From: an uncultured Clostridia bacterium
GTDB taxonomy: Bacteria; Bacillota; Clostridia; Christensenellales; CAG-314
Assembly (NCBI GenBank): GCA_947570215.1
Contig: CANOTO010000004.1
Span: forward strand, 28,522-92,521
Length of the DNA stretch: 64,000 nt
Direction: 5' to 3'
The translations under genes were made by a program, and so were the position numbers. Of the stretch, positions 35,046 through 43,380 are shown piece by piece (the first letter of the stretch is position 1; each line of letters begins with the position of its first letter). The notes below the pieces were generated by a model. The model was not told the origin of the DNA. It worked only from the letters and a program-made list of their open reading frames with translations, and did no database searches.

Positions 35046-36147
35046 TTACATATTATTAATTGCAGTATTAATATTGGTTGTTTTGGGATTGCTATTCGTT
35101 TACAGCGCCAGCAACTATTCCGCTCAGCTAACTTACGGCAATAAGTATTTCTTTTTGACTAAACAGCTTGTCGGCGCGCTTATCGGATTGGTTGCAATGA
35201 CGGCGATAATTTTTGTCGACGTAAAGCTTATAAAAAGGCTCTGGATAGCGGGCGTTGTTTTGTCGGTCGTATTACTGTGTTTGGTATTCGTACCCGGTAT
35301 CAGCATAGAGAATTACGGCGCAAAGCGTTGGATAGGAATCGGCGGATTTTCTATGCAACCGTCGGAAATAGCCAAGTTTGCATACGTGCTGTTTTGCGCC
35401 GTATATATGTCGAAAACGGACACAAGCAAGCTTCGCTATTGTCTGCTGCCCATAAGCGTTGGGATGGTTTTTTGCGGATTGATTATTGCAGAGCCAAATA
35501 TGTCGATTACGATGTGCATGGCTATGTTGATGATAATTATGCTGTACTTGGGCGGTATGAAATGGAAATATTTTCTTCTTATGCTTGTTCCGATAGCCTT
35601 GGCGGTGCCGGTGCTAATCGTTATCGAGCCGTACCGTTTGCAAAGACTATTGGCGTTTCTTGATCCGTGGGCTTCGCCTAAGGACGAAGGATACCAACTT
35701 ATACAATCTCTGTACGCTTTGGGAAGCGGCGGTTGGTTCGGAGTTGGGCTATTTAATAGCAGACAAAAATACCGTTTTCTGCCGTTCGCCGAAAGCGACT
35801 TCGTATTTTCGGTTATAGGCGAAGAAACAGGTTTATTCGGATGCTTGATTGTGTTTGCATTGTACGCGTTGGTAATTTTGCGCGGAGTAAGAATTGCAGT
35901 GAACGGCAGGGATAAATTTTCCTGTTATTTGGCTGGCGGTATATCCGCGGTGGTGGCGGTTCAATCGCTGCTTAACTTCGCTGTAGTTACCGGTAGTATA
36001 CCGCCTACGGGTTTGCCGCTGCCCTTTATAAGCTACGGCGGGACGTCGTTGGTTGTGTTTATGTCCGCGATGGGAATACTGCTCAATTTGTCATCCAAGG
36101 CGTACGGAAGCGACAACAGTTTGGGAGCGAAACTATGGAATACATAA
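35026..36147 (+). CDS. ftsW: Septal glycosyltransferase FtsW (SEDS family)
   Basis: 373 aa from GTG 35026, 7 nt after GGGAG; TTG at 35020 is too close to that site. About ten membrane helices; MQPSEIAKFAYVLF, FLDPWASPKDEGYQ and FAESDFVFSVIGEETG hold the SEDS signature, including the catalytic Asp in the large loop. ISYGGTS is near the end. Polymerises lipid II with the upstream PBP. A SpoVE role cannot be excluded. In most relatives murG follows; here murA does. Confidence 0.93.
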   Translation: MAKKRVDYILLIAVLILVVLGLLFVYSASNYSAQLTYGNKYFFLTKQLVGALIGLVAMTAIIFVDVKLIKRLWIAGVVLSVVLLCLVFVPGISIENYGAKRWIGIGGFSMQPSEIAKFAYVLFCAVYMSKTDTSKLRYCLLPISVGMVFCGLIIAEPNMSITMCMAMLMIIMLYLGGMKWKYFLLMLVPIALAVPVLIVIEPYRLQRLLAFLDPWASPKDEGYQLIQSLYALGSGGWFGVGLFNSRQKYRFLPFAESDFVFSVIGEETGLFGCLIVFALYALVILRGVRIAVNGRDKFSCYLAGGISAVVAVQSLLNFAVVTGSIPPTGLPLPFISYGGTSLVVFMSAMGILLNLSSKAYGSDNSLGAKLWNT

Positions 36148-37379
36148 TAAACGGTGCCAATCGATTATACGGCGAAATTGCTGTTTACGGCGCAAAAAAT
36201 TGCGCTTTGCCGCTTTTGGGGGCGAGCGTTCTAACCGACGAAGACATTGTTATTCACAATTGTCCTTACATAGTGGACGTTGCCAATATGATTGACTTGC
36301 TGAAAGCAATGGGCAAAATTATAACTTGGCAAGGCGATACAGTGGTAGTAAGCGGAAAGCTTAATACGGTAAAGGCTCCTGAAAAATACGCGACGTTGCT
36401 TAGGGGCTCCGCGTTAATTTTGGGCGGCGTTGTGGCAAAGTATAACGAGATAGAGTTGCCGCTTCCGGGCGGCTGTGCTATAGGAGCGCGCCCAATAGAT
36501 ATTCATCTTGCGGGATTGCAAGCTTTGGGCGTGGACGTTCAGTGTCAGGACCGTTCCGTAATTTGCCGCGGAAAACCGCTCGGAGCGAGATATCATATGC
36601 GTTTTGCAAGCGTGGGCGCAACGGAAAACCTGTTGTGCGCAAGTGTGTTGGCGCACGGCGAAACTATTCTCAGTAATGCGGCTACCGAGCCGGAAGTGGT
36701 TGCTCTCGAAGAACTGCTTGTGGCAATGGGCGCCGATATCGAAGGTGCAGGCGGGGTAGATATTACTGTTCGCGGAACAGATAAACTTCACGGGGCGGAG
36801 TTTACCGTTATTCCCGATCGGATTGTAGTGTCAACTTACCTGTCCGCCGCCGTCGCGGCTACGGGGCGCGTAACCGTAACGGGGTGCCGACCTGAGCATT
36901 TACGGTCTTTTATTAACAAGCTTGAAACTCGGTTCGCCGTTAAGGAGTACTCCGACGCAATAACTTTGACGGTCGATTCTCAGCCGAGTGATTATGGACG
37001 CATTATCACTGCTCCGTACCCGTTTTTTCCTACGGATATGCAATCCTTGGCAATGTCGCTTGCAGCGTTTTCCAACGGCGGAAAAACAATTATATGTGAG
37101 AATTTATTTGAAAACAGACTTCAATCCAACGCCGCGGAACTCAATAAAATGGGGGCGAATATCACGGTGAAAGGCAACAAAGCTATTATATGCGGCAGTA
37201 ATCTTCACGGGGTAACCGTTCAAGCTCGCGATTTGCGCGGCGGCGCAGGTCTGGTAATCGCAGGACTAAACGCTCGGGGACAGACAGTCGTTCGCGGTGT
37301 GGAGCATATAAACAGAGGATATTGCAATTTAGCGGAAAGTCTTGCCGAATTGGGCGCGGATATAACGGATAACACATAA
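36135..37379 (+). CDS. murA: UDP-GlcNAc 1-carboxyvinyltransferase MurA
   Basis: 414 aa; first committed step of peptidoglycan synthesis, transferring enolpyruvate to UDP-GlcNAc. INGANRLYGEIAVYGAKNCALP is the N-terminal block (Lys-Asn pair), LPGGCAIGARPIDIHL contains the PEP-binding Cys that fosfomycin alkylates, and PDRIVVSTYLSAA and FPTDMQS are core motifs. Overlaps ftsW by 13 bp and is followed by a terminator. Confidence 0.95.
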   Translation: MEYIINGANRLYGEIAVYGAKNCALPLLGASVLTDEDIVIHNCPYIVDVANMIDLLKAMGKIITWQGDTVVVSGKLNTVKAPEKYATLLRGSALILGGVVAKYNEIELPLPGGCAIGARPIDIHLAGLQALGVDVQCQDRSVICRGKPLGARYHMRFASVGATENLLCASVLAHGETILSNAATEPEVVALEELLVAMGADIEGAGGVDITVRGTDKLHGAEFTVIPDRIVVSTYLSAAVAATGRVTVTGCRPEHLRSFINKLETRFAVKEYSDAITLTVDSQPSDYGRIITAPYPFFPTDMQSLAMSLAAFSNGGKTIICENLFENRLQSNAAELNKMGANITVKGNKAIICGSNLHGVTVQARDLRGGAGLVIAGLNARGQTVVRGVEHINRGYCNLAESLAELGADITDNT

Positions 37380-37408
37380 AAAAATAACGTTGCCGACAGC
37401 GTAACGGT

Positions 37409-37437
37409 TAGCCGATATTGTTATCGGCTATTTTTTT
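37409..37437 (+). terminator. Terminator after murA
   Basis: TAGCCGATA/TATCGGCTA 9-bp stem, four-nt loop, seven T. It separates the cell-wall half from ftsQAZ. Confidence 0.92.
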
Positions 37438-37534
37438 GCCGTTTTTGCGGTCGAAACAACAAAATCGCAGAATGTTTGAAGATTGTTGTCTCTTTCGCAA
37501 TTATTCGAAATTCGCTTAGTTTATATTAAAGTAA

Positions 37535-37563
37535 TTGACTGCCCGTCTAAATGGTTGTATAAT
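37535..37563 (+). promoter_or_regulatory. SigA-type promoter of ftsQ-ftsA-ftsZ
   Basis: -35 TTGACT (37535-37540), 17 nt, -10 TATAAT (37558-37563), about 67 bp before ftsQ. Confidence 0.82.
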
Positions 37564-37629
37564 ATTTACGATTGATAACTGATGCCGTAGCAAGTATAGC
37601 ACTTAGACGGTATAGTTTTAAGGAGTAAA

Positions 37630-38418
37630 ATGAAAAGCAAAAGACTTATTACCTTAATAGCGATTGTCGCAGTTGTGATTGCAATAGTGGTCATAATGGC
37701 GTCGGTATTTTCCGTTCAGAAAGTTACTCCTGTATATCACAAATTCGACGGAAATCAGACTCTTCCTACCGACGGAAGTCCTACTGCGGATAACGTCTTG
37801 GAATTTTCTCGCGGTAAAAGCATTCTGTTTTTATCTAAGGATAAGTTACTTTCCGAATTGAACGCGCAGTACGACGAATGGCATGCGTTTGCCGTAGTTA
37901 AGAATTTTCCTAATATACTGGAGGTTCATTTCGTTAAACGCGTACCTGCGGTTAAGTTAGACGTGGAAGGTCTGACCGTTTACATCGATTCGTTCGGATA
38001 CGTAACTAAACAGCCTCCCGAGAGTAATTGTATAGATATTACTTCTGCATTCGAGCATCGCGACCCGTCGGTTAACGAACTCGGAAAACCGTTCAAGTTT
38101 ACTGATGAGAAAAATAACACGCGCTTGAATTACATTTTGCAAGCGATAATAGCAAGTTGGCAGTGTAATTTGGAATTGGAAGATTTGCCTGCGATTTTAG
38201 GCGCGCAGGACGTATTTACGTTTGACGAAAACGGAAGTATGGTTATCAAAACATTGTCCGGTGCTAAAATTAAGGTTTTAATGCCGGATCAGAATCTAGA
38301 AAAACGAATTATCGCGGCGTATAGCGTTTATTACACGGATAAGGAAAATTTACAGCAAGACGGAGTTGTGATAACTGTCGATCTTAACGGTGTTATTACT
38401 CCCAACGTCAACAAATAG
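37630..38418 (+). CDS. ftsQ: FtsQ/DivIB-like division protein
   Basis: 262 aa. A short cytoplasmic N-terminus, one membrane helix (about 7-28), then an outside region with a POTRA-like stretch (LEFSRGKSILFLSKDKLLSE, FPNILEVHFVKRVPAVKL) and a C-terminal beta domain. It fits DivIB/FtsQ by topology, position before ftsA-ftsZ and the VKRVPAVKL pattern. AAGGAG precedes the ATG. Begins a separate transcription unit. Confidence 0.82.
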   Translation: MKSKRLITLIAIVAVVIAIVVIMASVFSVQKVTPVYHKFDGNQTLPTDGSPTADNVLEFSRGKSILFLSKDKLLSELNAQYDEWHAFAVVKNFPNILEVHFVKRVPAVKLDVEGLTVYIDSFGYVTKQPPESNCIDITSAFEHRDPSVNELGKPFKFTDEKNNTRLNYILQAIIASWQCNLELEDLPAILGAQDVFTFDENGSMVIKTLSGAKIKVLMPDQNLEKRIIAAYSVYYTDKENLQQDGVVITVDLNGVITPNVNK

Positions 38419-38432
38419 GTAAAGAGGAACGT

Positions 38433-39596
38433 ATGAAGAACGATTTTGTAACAATTTTGGATTTCGGTTCGAGCAAAATCACTTGTATGACTGCGTCTAA
38501 GGTCTCGGATAAGGGAGAGTTTGTAATAAGAGCCGTAGGTCAAAGCGCATACAATGGGTTTAGCGACAGCGGTTGGTACGAGCCTAATACTATCGACGGC
38601 GCGGTATCGCAGGCGATAAGTCAAGTGGAAAACAAAATGAAATGTAGGATAAAGGACGTATTTGTGGGCGTTCCCGGGGCGTTTTGCGCCGAAGTTACTG
38701 GCGAAGCGTCAGCCGCTTTTCATTCCAAAAAGAAAATCGATGCGGAAGATATTTCGGAGATTATCAAGAAAGCCGATATCTACAAGTGCGAATCGGACTA
38801 TTCTCCGCTTGGCGGCAAACCTGTCTATTTTATATTAGACGGCGCGTTGCGTATGGTAGATCCGCAAGGCTTTATTGCCGGTAAACTTACTGGCTTGGTA
38901 TCGTTTTCATATATGAAAAACAGCTTTCGCAATTCCGTTACGTCTGCGTTAAACAAGCATGGTATTAACAGAATTTCCTTTATAAATACTTGTGAGGCGC
39001 AAGCGTCGTATATAGGACACGCGACATTTAACGAAGGGTATTCTATCGTAATAGATATAGGGCATATTACAACGAACGTTTCTCTGTGCGGCGGGCGCGG
39101 ATTGCTGTTTATGAGAACTTTCGCTTTGGGAAGCGGTTATCTCGCAAGCGACTTATGTCAGGTGTTGGGCTGCGATTTCAATTTCGCTATGAGCGTATTG
39201 GAAAAAGTTAATCTCAATTTGGAAATACAATCAGGAAACGCGTATTCGTTGGGCGGACGAATGATAGACGCTTACCAGACCAACGAGGTCGTTAAGGCGC
39301 GTATAGCTCAAATAGCGGAGTACGTAATAAAAAGCTTCCGTTATTGCGACAAGGATATTCCCGCAAACACTCCCATCGTATTAACGGGCGGCGGATTGTC
39401 CTACATTCGCGGCGGAGCAGACTGTTTGTCGACGTACTTGGGCAAAAAGGTAAAATTGTACGACAGTGTGAATGCTCAAACCAAGCGTAACGAGTATACT
39501 TCCTGTTACGGATTGATATACGAAGCAATTCAAAAGGAAAAAAGTAAAGGCGGATTATTCTCGTTTTTGAGTAAAATCGGCAAAGGAGATAAATAA
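38433..39596 (+). CDS. ftsA: Cell division protein FtsA
   Basis: 387-aa actin-like ATPase that tethers FtsZ to the membrane. TILDFGSSKITCM is the phosphate-1 block, VIDIGHITTNVSL the phosphate-2 block, and TGGGLSYIRGG the adenosine block. The C-terminus (KSKGGLFSFLSKIGKGDK) has the expected amphipathic membrane helix. Stop overlaps ftsZ start. Confidence 0.94.
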   Translation: MKNDFVTILDFGSSKITCMTASKVSDKGEFVIRAVGQSAYNGFSDSGWYEPNTIDGAVSQAISQVENKMKCRIKDVFVGVPGAFCAEVTGEASAAFHSKKKIDAEDISEIIKKADIYKCESDYSPLGGKPVYFILDGALRMVDPQGFIAGKLTGLVSFSYMKNSFRNSVTSALNKHGINRISFINTCEAQASYIGHATFNEGYSIVIDIGHITTNVSLCGGRGLLFMRTFALGSGYLASDLCQVLGCDFNFAMSVLEKVNLNLEIQSGNAYSLGGRMIDAYQTNEVVKARIAQIAEYVIKSFRYCDKDIPANTPIVLTGGGLSYIRGGADCLSTYLGKKVKLYDSVNAQTKRNEYTSCYGLIYEAIQKEKSKGGLFSFLSKIGKGDK

Positions 39597-40783
39597 TGAT
39601 GGACAATATGAACGGCAGCGTTGCTAAAATTATGATAGTCGGCGTCGGCGGCGGCGGCGGGAACGCCGTTAACGCTATGATGAAAGCGGGAATACATAAC
39701 GTCGAATTTATGGCGTTGAATACCGACCAACAGGCGCTTTCAAAGCTATCCGCAAAAAAAATGCCGATAGGCGACAAGCTGACCAAGGGTTTGGGAGCCG
39801 GAGCCAATCCCGAAGTAGGCAAAGCGGCGGCGTTGGAAAGTAAGGAAGCGATTCAGTCCGCTTTGCAGGGGGTGGATTTGTTGTTCATAGCCGCAGGTAT
39901 GGGCGGCGGAACGGGGACGGGAGCCGCGCCCGTTGTTGCGCAAATAGCCAAAGAGCTGGAAATACTGACGATTGCCGTGGTAACCAAACCGTTTAATTTC
40001 GAAGGTACTCGCCGAATGAAGAATGCGGAGTTGGGTATAGAGAATCTGAAAGGCAACGTAGACGCGTTGGTAATCGTACAAAACGAGAAGCTAAACCGCG
40101 ACAAAAACTTTTCTATTATGGACGCGTTTGCCAAGGCTGACGAGATATTGCTTCAAGGTATACGAGGAATTACCGATATAGTCGTTCAGGACGGACGTAT
40201 AAACCTTGACCTTGCCGATGTAAAATGTGTAATGCGCAACAGCGGTATGGCGCATATGGGCGTAGGCGAAGGTAAAGGCAAAAACAAGACGATAGACGCT
40301 ATAAGAAAAGCAGTTTATTCGCCGTTGCTCGAAACTACCATTCAAGGCGCGGCATCGCTAATCGTCAATTTCCGTGGCGGCGAGGATTTGTCTTTGGACG
40401 AAGTCATAGTGGGCGTCGATTTGGTGAGGCAGGTTATTTCTCCCGATGCCAACGTTTTGTTCGGCGTTGGATTTGACGAGAATATGAAAGACGAAGTTCA
40501 AGTGACTTTGATTGCTACGGGCTTCTCGGGCAAAGGCGACGACAAAGCCGCGTTCTTCAGCAGCGAAGCCGCTACGCATGTAGCCGCGACCAATATACAG
40601 CGCAACAACGCTACGGGAACTTCTCAGAGAACGTTGCAAGGGCAGGGCGTTGCTCCGCAGTCCGAGACGGTTTCTTCTTCCGCGTATTTTCCTTCCAAAA
40701 ATAACGAACCGCAGATAAACGGTACCGTGTCGGTGGAAGAAGATCCGAGCATACCGCCGTTTTTGAGAAAAATGAGGGGTTGA
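39596..40783 (+). CDS. ftsZ: Cell division GTPase FtsZ
   Basis: 395-aa tubulin homologue that forms the division ring. KIMIVGVGGGGGNAVNAM, MGGGTGTGAAPVVA (tubulin signature) and the T7 loop region (NLDLADVKCVMRN) are intact. A variable linker (about 320-380) leads to the C-terminal peptide DPSIPPFLRKMRG that binds FtsA. Two adjacent ATG codons are possible starts. Confidence 0.97.
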   Translation: MMDNMNGSVAKIMIVGVGGGGGNAVNAMMKAGIHNVEFMALNTDQQALSKLSAKKMPIGDKLTKGLGAGANPEVGKAAALESKEAIQSALQGVDLLFIAAGMGGGTGTGAAPVVAQIAKELEILTIAVVTKPFNFEGTRRMKNAELGIENLKGNVDALVIVQNEKLNRDKNFSIMDAFAKADEILLQGIRGITDIVVQDGRINLDLADVKCVMRNSGMAHMGVGEGKGKNKTIDAIRKAVYSPLLETTIQGAASLIVNFRGGEDLSLDEVIVGVDLVRQVISPDANVLFGVGFDENMKDEVQVTLIATGFSGKGDDKAAFFSSEAATHVAATNIQRNNATGTSQRTLQGQGVAPQSETVSSSAYFPSKNNEPQINGTVSVEEDPSIPPFLRKMRG

Positions 40784-40786
40784 TTT

Positions 40787-42181
40787 ATGGATAGACTGAT
40801 GATAAAACAGCTTTTCGCCGAATCCGATCGGTACGCGGATAAAACCGTTACGGTTTGCGGTTGGGCAAGGACAATCCGCGATTCCAAGGCGTTCGGGTTT
40901 GTGGAATTGAACGACGGAAGTTGTTTTAAGAGTTTGCAAATAGTATTCGAACAAAATGTAATACCGAATTTTGACGAGATAGCTAAGTTAAACGTAGGCA
41001 GCGCGCTTGTGGTTACGGGTCGCGTAGTTCTTACTCCGCAAAATAAGCAGCCATTGGAAATTAAGGCGACCGAAATTTACGTGGAAGGTAAATCCACTCC
41101 CGATTATCCGCTGCAAAAGAAGCGTCATTCGGTGGAGTTTCTGCGCGAAATCGCCCATTTGCGTCCGCGTACCAATCTTATTTCCGCGACTATGCGCGTT
41201 CGCTCCAAAGCGGCGTTTGCTTTGCACAGTTTTTTTAACGATAACGGCTTTGTTTACGTTCATACTCCGCTTATTACTGCAAGCGACTGCGAAGGCGCAG
41301 GCGAAATGTTCCGCGTTACGACGTTGGATATGGATAACGTTCCCAAAGCTTCCGACGGAAAGGTGGATTACGGCAAGGACTTCTTCGGTAAGTCTGCCAA
41401 CTTGACCGTTTCGGGGCAGCTTAATGCCGAAGCGTACGCAATGGCGTTCGGCAAAGTTTATACTTTCGGACCGACCTTTCGCGCGGAAAAGTCAAATACA
41501 CTTAGGCACGCAGCTGAATTTTGGATGATAGAGCCGGAAATAGCCTTTGCCGATTTGTCAGACGATATGACACTTGCGGAAAATATGTTAAAATACGTTA
41601 TAAACCATATTTTGACGGTATGTCACGACGAAATCGAATTTTTTAACAATTTTGTTGATAACGGTTTGAAGGATAGACTGACTAAGCTTGTCAATTCCAA
41701 GTTCGAGCGTATGACGTATACGAAAGCGATAGAACTGCTCGCCCCGCACAACGATAAGTTTGAGTTTCCCGTGTCTTGGGGATGCGATATAGCCACCGAG
41801 CATGAAAAATATCTGACTGAGAAAATAGTTGGCGGACCTGTGTTCGTTACGGATTATCCCAAGGAAATCAAGTCGTTCTATATGCGTCTTAACGACGACG
41901 GCAAGACGGTGGCCGCCACGGATATGCTTGTACCGGGCGTAGGCGAGCTTATAGGCGGTAGTCAAAGGGAAGAACGTATGGACGTTTTGTTGAACCGTAT
42001 GAGCGAACTGCATCTTAACCCTGAGGATTATTGGTGGTATTTGGAGCTGCGTAAGTACGGCGGAACAAAACACGCGGGCTTCGGGCTCGGCTTCGAACGT
42101 TTGGTTATGTACCTTACGGGCGTGTCCAATATCCGCGACGTGCTTCCTTTCCCGCGTACGGTAGGCAACGCGCAATTTTAG
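40787..42181 (+). CDS. asnS: Asparaginyl-tRNA synthetase
   Basis: 464-aa class IIb synthetase. N-terminal OB anticodon-binding domain ([21 protein letters not shown]), then the catalytic core with motif 2 [19 protein letters not shown] and motif 3 [15 protein letters not shown]. The spacing and KSNT/RHAAEF sequence fit AsnRS rather than AspRS. Lies 3 bp after ftsZ, so probably co-transcribed; this coupling is unusual. Confidence 0.95.
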   Translation: MDRLMIKQLFAESDRYADKTVTVCGWARTIRDSKAFGFVELNDGSCFKSLQIVFEQNVIPNFDEIAKLNVGSALVVTGRVVLTPQNKQPLEIKATEIYVEGKSTPDYPLQKKRHSVEFLREIAHLRPRTNLISATMRVRSKAAFALHSFFNDNGFVYVHTPLITASDCEGAGEMFRVTTLDMDNVPKASDGKVDYGKDFFGKSANLTVSGQLNAEAYAMAFGKVYTFGPTFRAEKSNTLRHAAEFWMIEPEIAFADLSDDMTLAENMLKYVINHILTVCHDEIEFFNNFVDNGLKDRLTKLVNSKFERMTYTKAIELLAPHNDKFEFPVSWGCDIATEHEKYLTEKIVGGPVFVTDYPKEIKSFYMRLNDDGKTVAATDMLVPGVGELIGGSQREERMDVLLNRMSELHLNPEDYWWYLELRKYGGTKHAGFGLGFERLVMYLTGVSNIRDVLPFPRTVGNAQF

Positions 42182-42836
42182 AAAGTCCGCGCCCGATATG
42201 AATATAAAGAAGATTTATGTAAATTAAATAGAGAAAAAATCCGCATGCACATGCAATTATACAATTCGGCATTTTGGTTGTTTTCTTCCCATCGAATTTC
42301 ATAAGTCTTCTTTTTAATTTAAGCAACATTCAACTGTTAACGCAATGGAACAGCGTTTTGGGTGGATAATAGTATATGTTTTGTTGGATTATCGATATTC
42401 AATTTTTTGTTGTATAATATATTTTTTGCAATATGTAAAAACAAATTGGAAAATTTATGATAGATTATAAATAAATTATTCAAAAATTAAATGCACTAAG
42501 AGAAATCGTATTATGAATGTTTACGAGATTTCTCGTAACGACACTCTTACCGTTAATTATTGCGTTTGCAAATGGTATACAATTTATATGTTTTATTTTT
42601 ATATACAACAGTCGGACGGAGAATTCAACATTATTATTAAAGACAAAATTTATTCAATGAGAATTTCGTTTCGTGATTATAAAATAATCGCAAAATTTTG
42701 TAAATAGAAAACATATAGTATTATATAAATTTTGCGACATTGTTTGCAGAGCGTTTTTGTATTTATGTAAAAAACTTTTATATAACGAGTTTATTTTACG
42801 TTAAGTTGCCAACACTATTTGTAGGAGGTAGGTAAA
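42182..42836. other. AT-rich gap with a long inverted repeat; no supported gene
   Basis: Very AT-rich. Arms of about 19 bp, AAAGAAGATTTATG (from 42206) and CATAAGTCTTCTTT (42300-42313), each extended by AAATT/AATTT, enclose about 70 nt and end in TTTAATTT; this may be the asnS terminator or a small palindromic element. A 64-aa frame at 42513 lacks a ribosome site and family features. A CATATAGTA (42714-42722) resembles a SigK -10, but no -35 fits. Confidence 0.5.
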
Positions 42837-43109
42837 ATGAATTCTACAAAAAACAGTTCTAACACTAAGTCTAACAGCACAAAGTCGACAAATTCCAAGT
42901 CGACAAATACGAAGTCGAGCGCTACGAAGAATTGCGGCGGCAGATGTTCTTCTAACAAGAGCGGCGCTTCTTCCAAAAAGAACGCTAAAAACACTTCTTC
43001 AAAATCGACTTCGCAAGAAAGCGACACAGACCCATCGGGCAGTTATACCGGTAACCCCGTAGGCTGGGGAAAATATGCGGATCCCGTACAAGACGCGGAC
43101 GATCTGTAA
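42837..43109 (+). CDS. Small Lys/Ser/Thr/Asn-rich low-complexity protein
   Basis: 90 aa with a very strong site (GGAGG, 7 nt, ATG). Residues 2-62 are a near-repeat of S/T/N-K units (NSTKNSSNTKSNSTKSTNSK), interrupted by a Cys pair (NCGGRCSS, about residues 33-38). The last 25 residues are different: SGSYTGNPVGWGKYADPVQD then ADDL, aromatic and acidic. No signal peptide. It is probably a structural, DNA-binding or spore-associated protein. Not recognised. Confidence 0.75.
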   Translation: MNSTKNSSNTKSNSTKSTNSKSTNTKSSATKNCGGRCSSNKSGASSKKNAKNTSSKSTSQESDTDPSGSYTGNPVGWGKYADPVQDADDL

Positions 43110-43115
43110 ACGGCT

Positions 43116-43147
43116 AACAAGATTGCTTACGAGCAGTCTTGTTTTTA
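43116..43147 (+). terminator. Terminator of the Lys/Ser-rich gene
   Basis: AACAAGATTGC/GCAGTCTTGTT 11-bp stem (one G-T pair), six-nt loop, then TTTATTTT. Confidence 0.85.
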
Positions 43148-43321
43148 TTTTGCGCGTGTTAAATATTCGCGTTAGTTCTATTAGTTATTTTAGTAGGTAC
43201 TCTGGTGGTTTGATTATGACATAATACTTGTATTTTTAAGGCAAACTAAAATTGCAACCTTTTGCTGTAAAGTTATTGCGGCATTTTTTAGAATATATTC
43301 GGAGAAATACTTGTCTAAAAG

Positions 43322-43350
43322 TTGAGTTAATTGTCGATTTGTGCTACAAT
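43322..43350 (+). promoter_or_regulatory. SigA-type promoter of the two-lipoprotein operon
   Basis: -35 TTGAGT (43322-43327), 17 nt, -10 TACAAT (43345-43350), 31 bp before ATG 43381. Confidence 0.6.
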
Positions 43351-43380
43351 ATCGTTCAACTGTAACAAATAGGAGTAAAA

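Noticed and set aside
42114..42329. 71-codon minus-strand frame across the asnS end
   Set aside because: Half of it is antisense to asnS and the remainder has no ribosome site.
42513..42707. 64-codon plus-strand open frame in the AT-rich gap
   Set aside because: No ribosome site, no family features, and AT-rich sequence gives such frames by chance.
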